Positions 25,849 through 33,417 of a DNA stretch of 64,000 nt are shown here, piece by piece. A program made the translations under genes and the position numbers. A model generated the notes under the pieces. The model was not told where the DNA came from and did not search any database. It saw nothing but the letters and a program-made list of their open reading frames with translations. The DNA comes from Hymenobacter telluris. GTDB taxonomy: Bacteria; Bacteroidota; Bacteroidia; Cytophagales; Hymenobacteraceae. The stretch spans positions 124,001 through 188,000 of the forward strand of contig NZ_JAFLQZ010000002.1 in the NCBI RefSeq assembly GCF_017313265.1, given 5' to 3'. Position 1 is the stretch's first letter, and each line of letters starts with the position of its first letter.

Positions 25849-26061
25849 TTAGGCCATCGGCTCGATGTCGAAACCAGCTTGTGACACGGCTTTCATGATA
25901 AGCTCGGGAATGGGATTTTCGCCTTCCACCGTTAGCGTTTTGGCCGGGTCGTTGGTGTCCACTTGCCACTTGTCGATGCTGGCTTCGGCGTCGAGAAAAG
26001 GCGTGACGGCGCGCAGGCAATTAGCGCAGTTGATGCTGGTTTTGAATTTCAGAGTTGACAT
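25849..26061 (-). CDS. HMA-domain metal-binding protein (CopZ-like)
   Basis: 70 residues with the ferredoxin-like heavy-metal-associated fold: STLKFKTSINCANCLRAVTP with CxxC (Cys-Ala-Asn-Cys), then WQVDTNDPAKTLTVEGENP and a C-terminal ISQAGF-like VSQAGFDIEPMA. The usual GMxCxxC is INCANC, lacking the Met. Such proteins carry Cu(I) or other soft metals in the cytosol. No copper ATPase is adjacent, so it appears as a lone chaperone. ATG 26061 was chosen; the upstream 22 codons do not belong to the fold. Confidence 0.85.
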   Translation of the reverse strand: MSTLKFKTSINCANCLRAVTPFLDAEASIDKWQVDTNDPAKTLTVEGENPIPELIMKAVSQAGFDIEPMA

Positions 26062-26247
26062 AGGATGCAAAGAATTAGGCCGCTGCCGCCAGAAAAGCGG
26101 CTGCTGGCTGGTAGGTTGCTGTAACAAGCAATACGCAGCAAAAGTAGCGGCGTTGAAAAGGGCAGTGGGTATATCCTGCGGTTGCTGAAGTACAGAGTTT
26201 TGGTGTACTTCGTTGCCAATACGTACCTCGCAATACCCGCCGCAGCA

Positions 26248-26784
26248 ATGGATAAAAAGGAATTCTGGCAGCTACTCGAAGCCGCTAAAGACAAAGCAAA
26301 AGGCAGCCAGACCCTGCAAGAGCAGGCGCTAATCAACAGCCTGGCGCAGCACAGCCCCGAGCAGATAATTGAATTCGAGTGTATCCTGCGCGAATACCTG
26401 CTGGAGGCCGACCACTTCAATATTATGGCTGCTCAGAAAATCCTGAATGGCTACGTAACCGACGACTCCTACCTGTACTTCCGCTGCTGGCTGATTGGCC
26501 AAGGCGAAAAGGTGTTTCTTGAAGCCTTGCGCGACGCTGATACCCTGGCCAAGGTTGCGGAAGAACCGTACTCGGAATTCGAGGCGTTGCTCTACGTCGC
26601 CACGAAAGCTTACGAAAAGCACACAGGCAAAAAGGAAGAAAATGAGGAGGATTCCTTCCCGCGCGGTATAGCCCACAGCCGCGGCCTTGATTACGACTTT
26701 GGCTCGGAAACCAAAGGCGACGACTGGACCGAAAACCAACTGCCAAAGATGCTGCCCAAACTCTGGAAGAAGTTTGGGGCGTGA
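26248..26784 (+). CDS. DUF4240-family protein
   Basis: 178 residues, cytosolic. MDKKEFWQLLEAAKDKAKG at the start, then SPEQIIEFECILREYLLEA and SYLYFRCWLIGQGEKVFLEAL, match DUF4240, a helical family of unknown function linked loosely to toxin/immunity (SMI1/WGR-like) neighbourhoods. The C-terminus has DLDYDFGSETKGDDW-like LDYDFGSETKGDDWTENQL and a Pro-Lys tail. The frame is open further upstream, but the conserved FW motif begins four residues after this ATG. Its mRNA end faces pncB across a long inverted repeat. Confidence 0.8.
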   Translation: MDKKEFWQLLEAAKDKAKGSQTLQEQALINSLAQHSPEQIIEFECILREYLLEADHFNIMAAQKILNGYVTDDSYLYFRCWLIGQGEKVFLEALRDADTLAKVAEEPYSEFEALLYVATKAYEKHTGKKEENEEDSFPRGIAHSRGLDYDFGSETKGDDWTENQLPKMLPKLWKKFGA

Positions 26785-26815
26785 TGAGCGAGGTGCTGTA
26801 GAACATCCATAAGAA

Positions 26816-26910
26816 CGTCATGCTGAGCGCAGTCGAAGCATCTCGCGGGGCCGTTGGTTTAGTAATCCGACATCAGCACGCGAGATGCTTCGACTGCGCT
26901 CAGCATGACG
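26816..26910. repeat. Perfect 32-bp inverted repeat between convergent genes
   Basis: Arms 26816-26847 and 26879-26910 are perfect reverse complements over 32 bases, with a 31-base loop. The arm text (cgtcatgctgagcgcagtcg...) is a palindrome type I recall seeing repeatedly in Hymenobacter and related genomes. It lies between the DUF4240 gene and pncB and may terminate both. Confidence 0.85.
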
Positions 26911-26937
26911 AACAACGAAAAGCTGTAGGGCAGCCCC

Positions 26938-28428
26938 TTACGCTGGCCGTTGCGGGCGTTTCTCCAGAATCAGGTTGGTGCGGAAGGTGTTGAGGCTTTC
27001 CTCCAAGCCCACCGGGTACACGTGCGGGTTCAGGAAGCGGCGAATACTAGGGTCGAGGCTTTGCACCTCGCGCTGGGCGTGGGCGCGGCTTTCGGCCAGG
27101 GTGGGCAACTCCAGTACCCGCTTACCGGCCCGGAATACTGGCTCCAGCAGCTCTTTAAAGCTGGCCTCGGAGCGCACCGGGCGCCGCCGCGTGGGGTCGA
27201 AGGGGTCAACCAAAGTGAGCTGTTCAGGTAACGGCTCGGCGGTGTTATAGAGCATATCGGCGCGGGGCTGGCCTTTCTCATTGGTGTAGCGCCGCACCTG
27301 CAAAATGCCGGGGATGCTGGTTTTGATGAGCTGCTCGGAAAGCTTGAGCGTGAAGTCCCAGCCCGAATCGTCGGCTTTGCGCAGGGCAGCCAACTTGTAC
27401 ACGCCTCCTAGCGCCGCTTGGTTGTAGGCCGTTACGAGCTGCGTGCCAATGCCCCAGGTATCAATGCGGGCACCTTGCAATTTCAGGCTGGTAATCAGGT
27501 TTTCTTCGAGGTCGTTGCTGGCCACGATGCGCGTTTTGGGAAAACCGGCCTCGTCAAGCAAAGCACGAGCCTCTCGGCTGAGGTAGGCCAGGTCACCCGA
27601 GTCGAGGCGGATGCCGCCCAGCTCGTGGCCGTTGGCGCGCATCTCGCGGGCTATTTTGATGGCGTGGCGTACCCCTTCCAGCGTGTCGTAGGTGTCCACC
27701 AGAAACACCGAATCGTCGGGGAAGGCCTTAGCGTAAGCGGCAAAGGCGGTGGGTTCATCCTCGAAGGCCATTACCCAGCTGTGCGCGTGCGTGCCCCGTA
27801 CCGGAATACCGTAGCGCTGGCCTGCCAGTACGTTGCTGGTAGCATCAACCCCGCCCAGGTATGCGGCGCGGCTGGCGCCCAGGCCCCCATCGAAGCCTTG
27901 CGCCCGCCGTAAGCCAAACTCCAGAATCTGGTCCTGGGGGCCGGCGGCTTCCCGGATGCGGGCCGCTTTGGTGGCAATCAGCGTCTGGAAGTTCACGATG
28001 GTGAGCAGAGCCGTTTCCAGCAGCTGCGCCTGCAACAGCGGCCCCTGCACCCGCAGCAGCGGCTCGTTGCCGAACACCACCGTGCCTTCGGGTATGGCTT
28101 CCACGTTGCAAGTGAACTTCAGCTCGCGCAGGTAGTGCAGAAACTCCGCCGGAAACAGCGCTGCGCCTTTGCTGCCGCGCAAGCTGCCGAGGTATTTCAG
28201 GTCCTCTTCCGAGAAGCTGAAGTTCTCCATCCAATCCACGGCTAGTGCCAGCCCGGCCGCCACGGCATAGCCGCCCTGAAACGGGGCTTTGCGGAAGTAC
28301 AGGTGAAATACTGCTTCTCGGTCCTGCATGCCCTGCTGCCAGTAGCCGTAGGCCATAGTGAGCTGATACAGGTCGGTGACGAGACTAAGCGAGGGCGCGT
28401 AAAGGCCGGACAGAGGGGCTGGGTTCAT
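26938..28428 (-). CDS. pncB: Nicotinate phosphoribosyltransferase
   Basis: About 496 residues; makes nicotinate mononucleotide from nicotinate and PRPP, the Preiss-Handler entry to NAD. LVTDLYQLTMAYGYWQQGM is the classic N-terminus, followed by FRKAPFQGGYAVAAGL, EFGLRRAQGFDGGLGASRAA (the phosphate/substrate loop with the FGxRRAQ motif), GTHAHSWVMAF and GGIRLDSGDLAYLS. ATG 28428 (NPAPLSGLYAP) gives the standard length; the frame stays open for 189 more codons upstream but those overlap the divergent DUF1345 gene and are not coding. A TACCTTGG near-match to the -7 box lies ~25 bases upstream. Confidence 0.93.
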   Translation of the reverse strand: MNPAPLSGLYAPSLSLVTDLYQLTMAYGYWQQGMQDREAVFHLYFRKAPFQGGYAVAAGLALAVDWMENFSFSEEDLKYLGSLRGSKGAALFPAEFLHYLRELKFTCNVEAIPEGTVVFGNEPLLRVQGPLLQAQLLETALLTIVNFQTLIATKAARIREAAGPQDQILEFGLRRAQGFDGGLGASRAAYLGGVDATSNVLAGQRYGIPVRGTHAHSWVMAFEDEPTAFAAYAKAFPDDSVFLVDTYDTLEGVRHAIKIAREMRANGHELGGIRLDSGDLAYLSREARALLDEAGFPKTRIVASNDLEENLITSLKLQGARIDTWGIGTQLVTAYNQAALGGVYKLAALRKADDSGWDFTLKLSEQLIKTSIPGILQVRRYTNEKGQPRADMLYNTAEPLPEQLTLVDPFDPTRRRPVRSEASFKELLEPVFRAGKRVLELPTLAESRAHAQREVQSLDPSIRRFLNPHVYPVGLEESLNTFRTNLILEKRPQRPA

Positions 28429-28576
28429 AGACGAGCATAACGAAGGAACGCCCCAAGGTACGGTTCCGCTGCAAATTGCGCCGCCGAACTGCCGCCCAAC
28501 CAGCTGGCGTATACCACTGGTGCCTGCGAAATCCTGTAGCTTACACCGCCTTTTTCGCCCAACTGTTTTCCCTCTG

Positions 28577-29257
28577 ATGCCCCAACCGCCTGCTCCCAGC
28601 CTGATGCACCAAATTAGCTTGCTGCCTAGCTGGTTGCGGCTGTCGTTGGGCTTAGTGCCTGCGGGAGTGGTGTACCTGGCGGCGCCGGCAGCTTGGCAGC
28701 TTCTTACGCGCCTCATGGCCGCCTGGGACGTTTTTGCGCTGGCCACGCTGGCGTTAACTTGGGGCATCATCATTACGGCCGAAGTCAACCACATTCGGCG
28801 CGTAGCCACCCGCAACGACCCTGGCCGGCACTTATCGTTTGTGTTTGCGCTGCTGGCGGCCAGTGCCAGCCTGCTAGCGGTGGTGTTTCTGCTTTCGTCG
28901 TTGCATACTGCGGGTGGGCAGTTGCGCAATCTGCATGTGGGGCTGGCCATAACCGGCGTGGCAACTAGCTGGCTGCTGGTACATACGCTGTTCACGCTGC
29001 GTTATGCCCACTTGTTCTATAACCCTGAAGCCGGGCAGGCGGAAGGCGGGCTAGACTTCCCCGGCGGTGAGAAAAGTCCCGATTATCTGGATTTTGCCTA
29101 CTTCTCGTTCGTTATCGGCATGACGGCCCAAACCGCCGACATCAGCATTGCTGGGCCGCAGCTCCGGCGCTATGCCTTGCTGCACGGTTTGCTTTCATTC
29201 GGTTTCAACACCGTGGTACTGGCACTCACTATTGGTGGTTTGGCCGCAATATTATGA
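28577..29257 (+). CDS. DUF1345 membrane protein
   Basis: 226 residues with about five or six membrane helices (LSLGLVPAGVVYLAA, WDVFALATLALTWGIIITA, HLSFVFALLAASASLLAVVF, LHVGLAITGVATSWLLVHTL, LLHGLLSFGFNTVVLALT). DFAYFSFVIGMTAQTADISI is the signature of DUF1345 inner-membrane proteins, of unknown function. ATG 28577 was chosen (PQPPAPSLM...). Divergent from pncB and convergent with the STAS gene, 43 bases away. Confidence 0.88.
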   Translation: MPQPPAPSLMHQISLLPSWLRLSLGLVPAGVVYLAAPAAWQLLTRLMAAWDVFALATLALTWGIIITAEVNHIRRVATRNDPGRHLSFVFALLAASASLLAVVFLLSSLHTAGGQLRNLHVGLAITGVATSWLLVHTLFTLRYAHLFYNPEAGQAEGGLDFPGGEKSPDYLDFAYFSFVIGMTAQTADISIAGPQLRRYALLHGLLSFGFNTVVLALTIGGLAAIL

Positions 29258-29300
29258 GCCTACAAGCCTGCAACGAGGTGTGTGCCAGAGCTATGGTTCA

Positions 29301-29666
29301 CTAAGCCACTGAGTGCAAAGGCCTGGGGTGCAGGTTGCGGCAGTACAACGCAGCATCGAGCAGAGTACCGAGCATAAGCGGCTGCGAAGCAGTAGGTAGC
29401 TGCTGCACCGCTTGTTGAAAATCTTCTTCGAGGTGGCACAATATCAGTTGGATACCGCGCCGCTGCATCTGCACGCAGAACTGACCGAGCAGCTCAATAA
29501 CGGCCGTCGGAGGATGATGCAATTCACTGCAATCCAGCCAAATATTGGGTTTGCCGCTGCCGCCGGCCCGGCGTAGCGCGCGTTGTAGCGTTTGCGCTTC
29601 CGTGAAGTAGCTGCCCGTTAGGATCAGCAGGTAGCTTTCCGGTAGAATTTCGCGATACACGTGCAT
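29301..29666 (-). CDS. STAS-domain protein
   Basis: 121 residues in the anti-sigma-antagonist/STAS layout: strand MHVYREILPESYLLILTGSY, helix AQTLQRALRRA, strand KPNIWLDCSELHHPP, helix TAVIELLGQFCVQMQRRG, strand IQLILCHLEEDF. The phosphorylated Ser/Thr of SpoIIAA-like partners would sit at the start of the second helix; here that position reads HHPPTAV, with Thr as the only candidate. No kinase or phosphatase partner gene is adjacent. Role: likely a protein-protein switch; target unknown. Confidence 0.75.
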   Translation of the reverse strand: MHVYREILPESYLLILTGSYFTEAQTLQRALRRAGGSGKPNIWLDCSELHHPPTAVIELLGQFCVQMQRRGIQLILCHLEEDFQQAVQQLPTASQPLMLGTLLDAALYCRNLHPRPLHSVA

Positions 29667-30206
29667 TTTGGCAAAACTGAAAAGCCGAAGTGTTACTGTA
29701 GCGTCAGGTATAAAGCCACGAAATCGTGCAACAGGTTTAGTGAAGTAAACTGCTGGGAATAAATACGTTAATCGTATTTATGAAGTTGTAGTTAATCCCT
29801 GCAAACACGGCCTGCCCTTATCAATAGCAATACTATAAAGATGCTATATAAAATATAATGTGCAGCTAGCGGTAAATACCTATTGTAGGCAAGGAAAAAT
29901 ACTGATTTTCAAGACAATGAGCTAGAATGTGTTGGCTTGTTGTCACTAAAAAGCAACTCGTTACGTTGCGCTTTTACAAGCTGATACTGGTTTTCCTATA
30001 GCATCAGCCCGAGTATTTGCCTGCATTTTTATTCGCACTAGCTTCGTTGCAACAAAGCAACGCTGGATAAGCAGCTGCTAAAGGCCAATCTACCTTGCGT
30101 TGTCGTACGTATTGTTTTTATCTGGCGCCTCTCGCAAAGCGGCTATGATGTAGCCGTATCCCTTGCTACACCGTAGTGGCTACTAACCCATTTCTTCTCT
30201 CTGGCT
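29667..30206. other. Divergent control region STAS / response regulator
   Basis: About 540 AT-rich bases with no gene. Contains a 9-bp perfect inverted repeat (29759-29781) listed separately, and near the response-regulator start a gtagcc...ggctac pair at ~30149-30182. No exact TAnnTTTG box noticed (TACCTTGC at 30091 is one off). Confidence 0.45.
29759..29781. promoter_or_regulatory. Operator-like 9-bp inverted repeat
   Basis: ataaatacg (29759-29767) and cgtatttat (29773-29781) flank ttaat. The size and spacing suit a dimeric regulator site, about 95 bases from the STAS start and 430 from the response regulator. There is no direct evidence of binding. Confidence 0.3.
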
Positions 30207-30860
30207 ATGATTCGAGTACTGCTAACCGACGACCATACCATTCTGCGCGACGGTATTCGGGCCCTACTCAGCCAACAGCCAGACCTAGAGGTAGTAGGAG
30301 AAGCAGGCAATGGCCAAGAATTGCTGGAACTACTAGTGGATACGCCTACCGACGTGGTGCTCATGGATATCAACATGCCCGTAATGGATGGTTTTGCCAC
30401 CATTGAGCACCTGCGGGAGCAATACCCCGATGTGCGCGTGCTGGTCCTGTCGATGCTCAACCACGAGAATTATGTGCACCGCATGCTCGAAGCCGGTGCC
30501 ACTGGCTACGTGCTCAAGAATGCCGACATCACCGAAATTACCCACGCCATCCGAACGGTAGCGGCAGGCCGGCCTTTCCTGTGCACGGAAATTGGGTTGG
30601 ATATGCTCTACAAAATAGTGCGCACCACCGCGCTGCCCACCGATGCAACCCGCCCGAAAACAGGCGAGTTGTCGAAGCGGGAACTGGAAGTGCTACGGCT
30701 GATTTCCGAAGGCATGACCAATGCCGAAATAGCCGACAAGCTGTTTACCAGCAAGCGGACTATTGAAACGCACCGGCAGAACATAATTGAGAAGACCCAG
30801 GCCAAAAATACGGCTGCGCTTATCAAATATGCCGTTTCCAACGGCTTGCTCAACGAGTAA
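30207..30860 (+). CDS. NarL/FixJ-type response regulator
   Basis: 217 residues. Receiver domain 1-120 with acidic pair DD (LLTDDHTILRDG), phosphoacceptor Asp54 in VLMDINMPVMDG, the conserved Ser/Thr region VLVLSML and Lys in GYVLKNAD. LuxR-type HTH at ~150-212: LSKRELEVLRLISEGMTNAE, IADKLFTSKRTIETHRQNI. It should activate or repress genes when phosphorylated. No histidine kinase is adjacent; the multi-PAS kinase at 55954 is 25 kb away, and pairing is not shown. Confidence 0.93.
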   Translation: MIRVLLTDDHTILRDGIRALLSQQPDLEVVGEAGNGQELLELLVDTPTDVVLMDINMPVMDGFATIEHLREQYPDVRVLVLSMLNHENYVHRMLEAGATGYVLKNADITEITHAIRTVAAGRPFLCTEIGLDMLYKIVRTTALPTDATRPKTGELSKRELEVLRLISEGMTNAEIADKLFTSKRTIETHRQNIIEKTQAKNTAALIKYAVSNGLLNE

Positions 30861-30874
30861 AGCGTCGGGGTTAC

Positions 30875-31237
30875 TTAGCCCGGAACCTCTCCTACCAATA
30901 CTTCGGTCGGATACGTGCCATCAGCGTATTCCAACTGCTGTGCCAGCTGCTCCACTGCCGACTGAAACGATTCTTTGGCAGTGGTGAAGCCTTTAGTGGT
31001 TTCGGTAGGTGGGAGGTGGTAGTTGCGGTACGTGGTGGCCGGGCCAGAATCCAGGCGGGCTATCAGCTGAGCTGCTTCCTGTTCTTGAATAGAACTGGGG
31101 TTACCACGCCAGAGCGTACGGTAGCCGGGCTGCGGCGTTAGCTCACTGTGTTTGAAGTAAAGCGGCACCCCGTCGGGCACGGCATACAGGTACACCCGAC
31201 GGCCTTGCGGCGCCGGGGAAAGGAACAGGGACTCCAT
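30875..31237 (-). CDS. Conserved-looking small protein, unknown function
   Basis: 120 residues, no signal peptide. It starts MESLFLSPAPQGRRVYLYAV, contains GVPLYFKHSELTPQPGYRTLW and a C-terminal helix FTTAKESFQSAVEQLAQQLE, and ends LVGEVPG. I do not recognise the family. The composition is normal for the genome and the frame closes only 14 bases from the convergent response regulator, which supports it being real. Confidence 0.6.
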   Translation of the reverse strand: MESLFLSPAPQGRRVYLYAVPDGVPLYFKHSELTPQPGYRTLWRGNPSSIQEQEAAQLIARLDSGPATTYRNYHLPPTETTKGFTTAKESFQSAVEQLAQQLEYADGTYPTEVLVGEVPG

Positions 31238-31456
31238 TAAAGTAAACTAAAGTTGCAAGAGGTATGGTAGTGCGGGTACTCAGGGCGTGCGGCCATCTAC
31301 GGAATTCGTAAACAACCGGATTTACTTATGCCAAAATCTATATAATATCCGGATTATTCAAAAAATTAGAGATTTATTTAAATAAATGGCAAAAAAAGTC
31401 CCTGTATTTGTTGTTTGCTTATAGTACCTGACAGTCAGCAAAACCGCTTAAACAAA

Positions 31457-31484
31457 GCCGCCTGCCCTATTTAGGGCAGGCGGC
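31457..31484 (-). terminator. Intrinsic terminator of the acyltransferase gene
   Basis: gccgcctgccct (31457-31468) pairs with agggcaggcggc (31473-31484) over 12 bases. On the reverse strand it is followed by tttgttt. It lies 40 bases beyond the stop of the acyltransferase gene. Confidence 0.75.
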
Positions 31485-31523
31485 GCGCTGAATATCTTAC
31501 TGAAAACTTATTTGCAAAAACGA

Positions 31524-32633
31524 TTATGCAGGCGTGGCAGCATAGGTGCCTGCGGGCGTAGTTTGCTTAGAGTACGCTTGTATACGCTTTTCAACTTGCG
31601 CATAAAACACGGCCGATATACCAATACTGAGGGCGGCCCCTGACACAAGCGGCCCATAGCCATTGAAAATAAGAGGAGAGCTAAAATAGCTCAGCACGCT
31701 ATAGTAAAGCATCAATACCCAAACGTGATTCAAATAGACTGAGTAGCTGATTTCACTGAGCCACTTCATTGGCCTAGGCAGTGTTCCTTCGCGGTGAAGA
31801 AAGAAGTACAACCCAATAAAGGAGATGGTAAGCGTAAGGATACTTGCAAGGCGCTCATGGCTGTGAGCCGGGTCGGAGAAGTAGTGTATGCCTATGTAAA
31901 GGACTCCGAAGGCGACATAGTAGCACGCTGAGGGTAGCTTAAACGGTAGGGTGAAGCCTTTTGCAAGAATGTTGTAGTAAAGCATCCCAGCCAGGAAAAA
32001 TATTTGAGCGTGCACATAGCGGTTGTGGGTGATGCAAAATGCCACTACCAGCAGGGCTAGTAAGGCTATCCGGTTTCGCCTTTTGAGTTGGTAGTAAAGC
32101 GGAAACAGCAGGCAGAAAATAATTTCGTGCGGCATCGACCATAGTTGATAGCCACCCCCGAAAAGGTTGTCTGTGGCCAAGAAAAGGCCGGTCAAAACGA
32201 AATTATGGTTTGTCAGGTGGGGGTACTGATTCAGGAGGGAGCCCGCAAATTTTGTTGGCGTACTTGCTAGGTGAGCTTCGCCCAATAAGTTGAAGCTGAT
32301 AAACAGCACTACGCCCGACAATACAAGTGAGAGCAAGTAGGCCGGATAAAGGCGCAAAAAACGCTTGCGGGCGTACTCGCTCAGATTGAACGAGTTGCGC
32401 ACCGAATGCTGCAAGAAGAACCCAGACAGGGTGAAGAAAAAGAAGACCCGTTGCTCATGCACCGTCAGGATTTTAGTCAGGTTATATCCTATATAATCTG
32501 GCAGAGTCCATTGGGCTATTGGGTGGTAGGATACAAACACATCATGCCCAGCCCATAGAGTTTCTTTGGCATGATTCAGTACAACTCCTAAGCAAGCTAC
32601 TGCTCGAAGAATGTGTACTTGATTGAACTTCAA
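31524..32633 (-). CDS. OafA/YrhL-like membrane acyltransferase
   Basis: About 370 residues with roughly ten membrane helices; acyltransferase family 3, which O-acylates sugars of lipopolysaccharide, exopolysaccharide or similar. KFNQVHILRAVACLGVVLNH is the usual start, with the conserved R/K-A region; VFFFFTLSGFFLQHSVRN and SYSVYLNHVWVLMLYY (the C-terminal LNH) are typical. The TTG at 32633 starts right at the conserved block; GTG at 32708 would add 25 basic residues and is possible. The gene and its flanks are visibly more AT-rich than the neighbours, hinting at horizontal transfer. No partner glycosyltransferase is adjacent. Confidence 0.85.
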   Translation of the reverse strand: MKFNQVHILRAVACLGVVLNHAKETLWAGHDVFVSYHPIAQWTLPDYIGYNLTKILTVHEQRVFFFFTLSGFFLQHSVRNSFNLSEYARKRFLRLYPAYLLSLVLSGVVLFISFNLLGEAHLASTPTKFAGSLLNQYPHLTNHNFVLTGLFLATDNLFGGGYQLWSMPHEIIFCLLFPLYYQLKRRNRIALLALLVVAFCITHNRYVHAQIFFLAGMLYYNILAKGFTLPFKLPSACYYVAFGVLYIGIHYFSDPAHSHERLASILTLTISFIGLYFFLHREGTLPRPMKWLSEISYSVYLNHVWVLMLYYSVLSYFSSPLIFNGYGPLVSGAALSIGISAVFYAQVEKRIQAYSKQTTPAGTYAATPA

Positions 32634-32708
32634 GTTGGTATGCACTAGGCGGATTGGTAGTATCCTCAACCTGTAGTTGCTTCTTCGATAAAAGAAAGAT
32701 AGACGCAC

Positions 32709-33232
32709 GCTACTACCCCAGTTCCACCAACGGACAGGGCATAACAGGTTAGGAAGGGCGGAAAGGAAGGCGTCTCACCCGGAACGGATGAGTAATAGTT
32801 TGTTAATCAATGATATAACCAGGCTCTTTTGGGGGCTAGCTACAGTAGATGATTTAGAATTATTTAGATTAAACTGTATTTTGCAAAGTTGTAACTATAA
32901 ATAATGTGCAACAACAACGTAATAGTTTATTTCCGGATTAGTATATCAACCCCTGTATATAGGAGTGCCAACCCTTTCGTATAGTCGATGAAGTATGTTC
33001 AGTTACCGGAAGGATGCAGCAATGCAGCAAATCTGCCCTTGTCGCTTACGTGAGGCGTTAGCGAAGCTTCGCGTAACGGGTGTGGTGATAGCGGCTACCA
33101 GCGGATAGCCGCAGGAGATGGTGTGGCTTTGTTGTCCGCAGGGCTTTTGTAGAACTGAGAAAACAAGCCCCTGCTATTTGCTATAGCCCTTAAAAGAAAA
33201 ACCCTCTCTGCCAATGGCAGAGAGGGTTGCAG
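32709..33232. other. Intergenic region, no gene seen
   Basis: About 520 AT-rich bases between the acyltransferase and tRNA-Arg. Only a near-palindrome around gcgaagcttcgc (~33060) and, at 33200-33228, the tRNA terminator were noted. No coding signal on either strand. Confidence 0.5.
33200..33228 (-). terminator. Terminator after tRNA-Arg
   Basis: aaccctctctgcca (33200-33213) pairs perfectly with tggcagagagggtt (33215-33228). On the reverse strand it is followed by tttttctttt, a proper U-tract, four bases beyond the tRNA 3' end. Confidence 0.85.
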
Positions 33233-33304
33233 TAGCCCCGGCGAGAATCGAACTCACATCTAAAGTTTAGGAAACCCTTATTCTATCCGTTGAACTACGG
33301 GGCC
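33233..33304 (-). tRNA. tRNA-Arg (anticodon CCT)
   Basis: 72 bases folding as a cloverleaf: acceptor ggccccg / cggggct (one G-U at the tip), D-arm gttc...gaat, anticodon loop ttcctaa with CCT, variable loop of four bases, T-arm gtgag-ttcgatt-ctcgc. CCA is not encoded. The anticodon stem (agggt/actttt-type) relies on two G-U pairs. It reads the AGG arginine codon, rare in GC-rich genomes. Confidence 0.9.
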
Positions 33305-33318
33305 AGTAACGGAGAGCA

Positions 33319-33326
33319 CAAAGGTA
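33319..33326 (-). promoter_or_regulatory. tRNA promoter -7 box TACCTTTG
   Basis: On the reverse strand, an exact TAnnTTTG match lies 14 bases before the tRNA-Arg 5' end. A -33 TTG at the usual distance is not obvious. Confidence 0.6.
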
Positions 33327-33346
33327 GGGGATTGTAGATGAGGGAT

Positions 33347-33403
33347 AAAAGCAGAAAGGAGGTCAAAACCGTACATAACGGGCTTTACCTCCTTTCTGCT
33401 TTT
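33347..33403 (-). terminator. 17-bp inverted repeat after the HD-DUF5706 gene
   Basis: aaaagcagaaaggaggt (33347-33363) and acctcctttctgctttt (33387-33403) are perfect complements with a 23-base loop. It is 14 bases past the stop of the HD gene and separates it from tRNA-Arg on the same strand. Confidence 0.75.
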
Positions 33404-33417
33404 ACTCTGCGTCTACT

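Noticed and set aside
28429..28995. N-terminal extension of pncB by 189 codons
   Set aside because: The extension lies antisense over the DUF1345 gene and has shadow-like composition; the family start (LVTDLYQLTMAYGY) follows the ATG at 28428.
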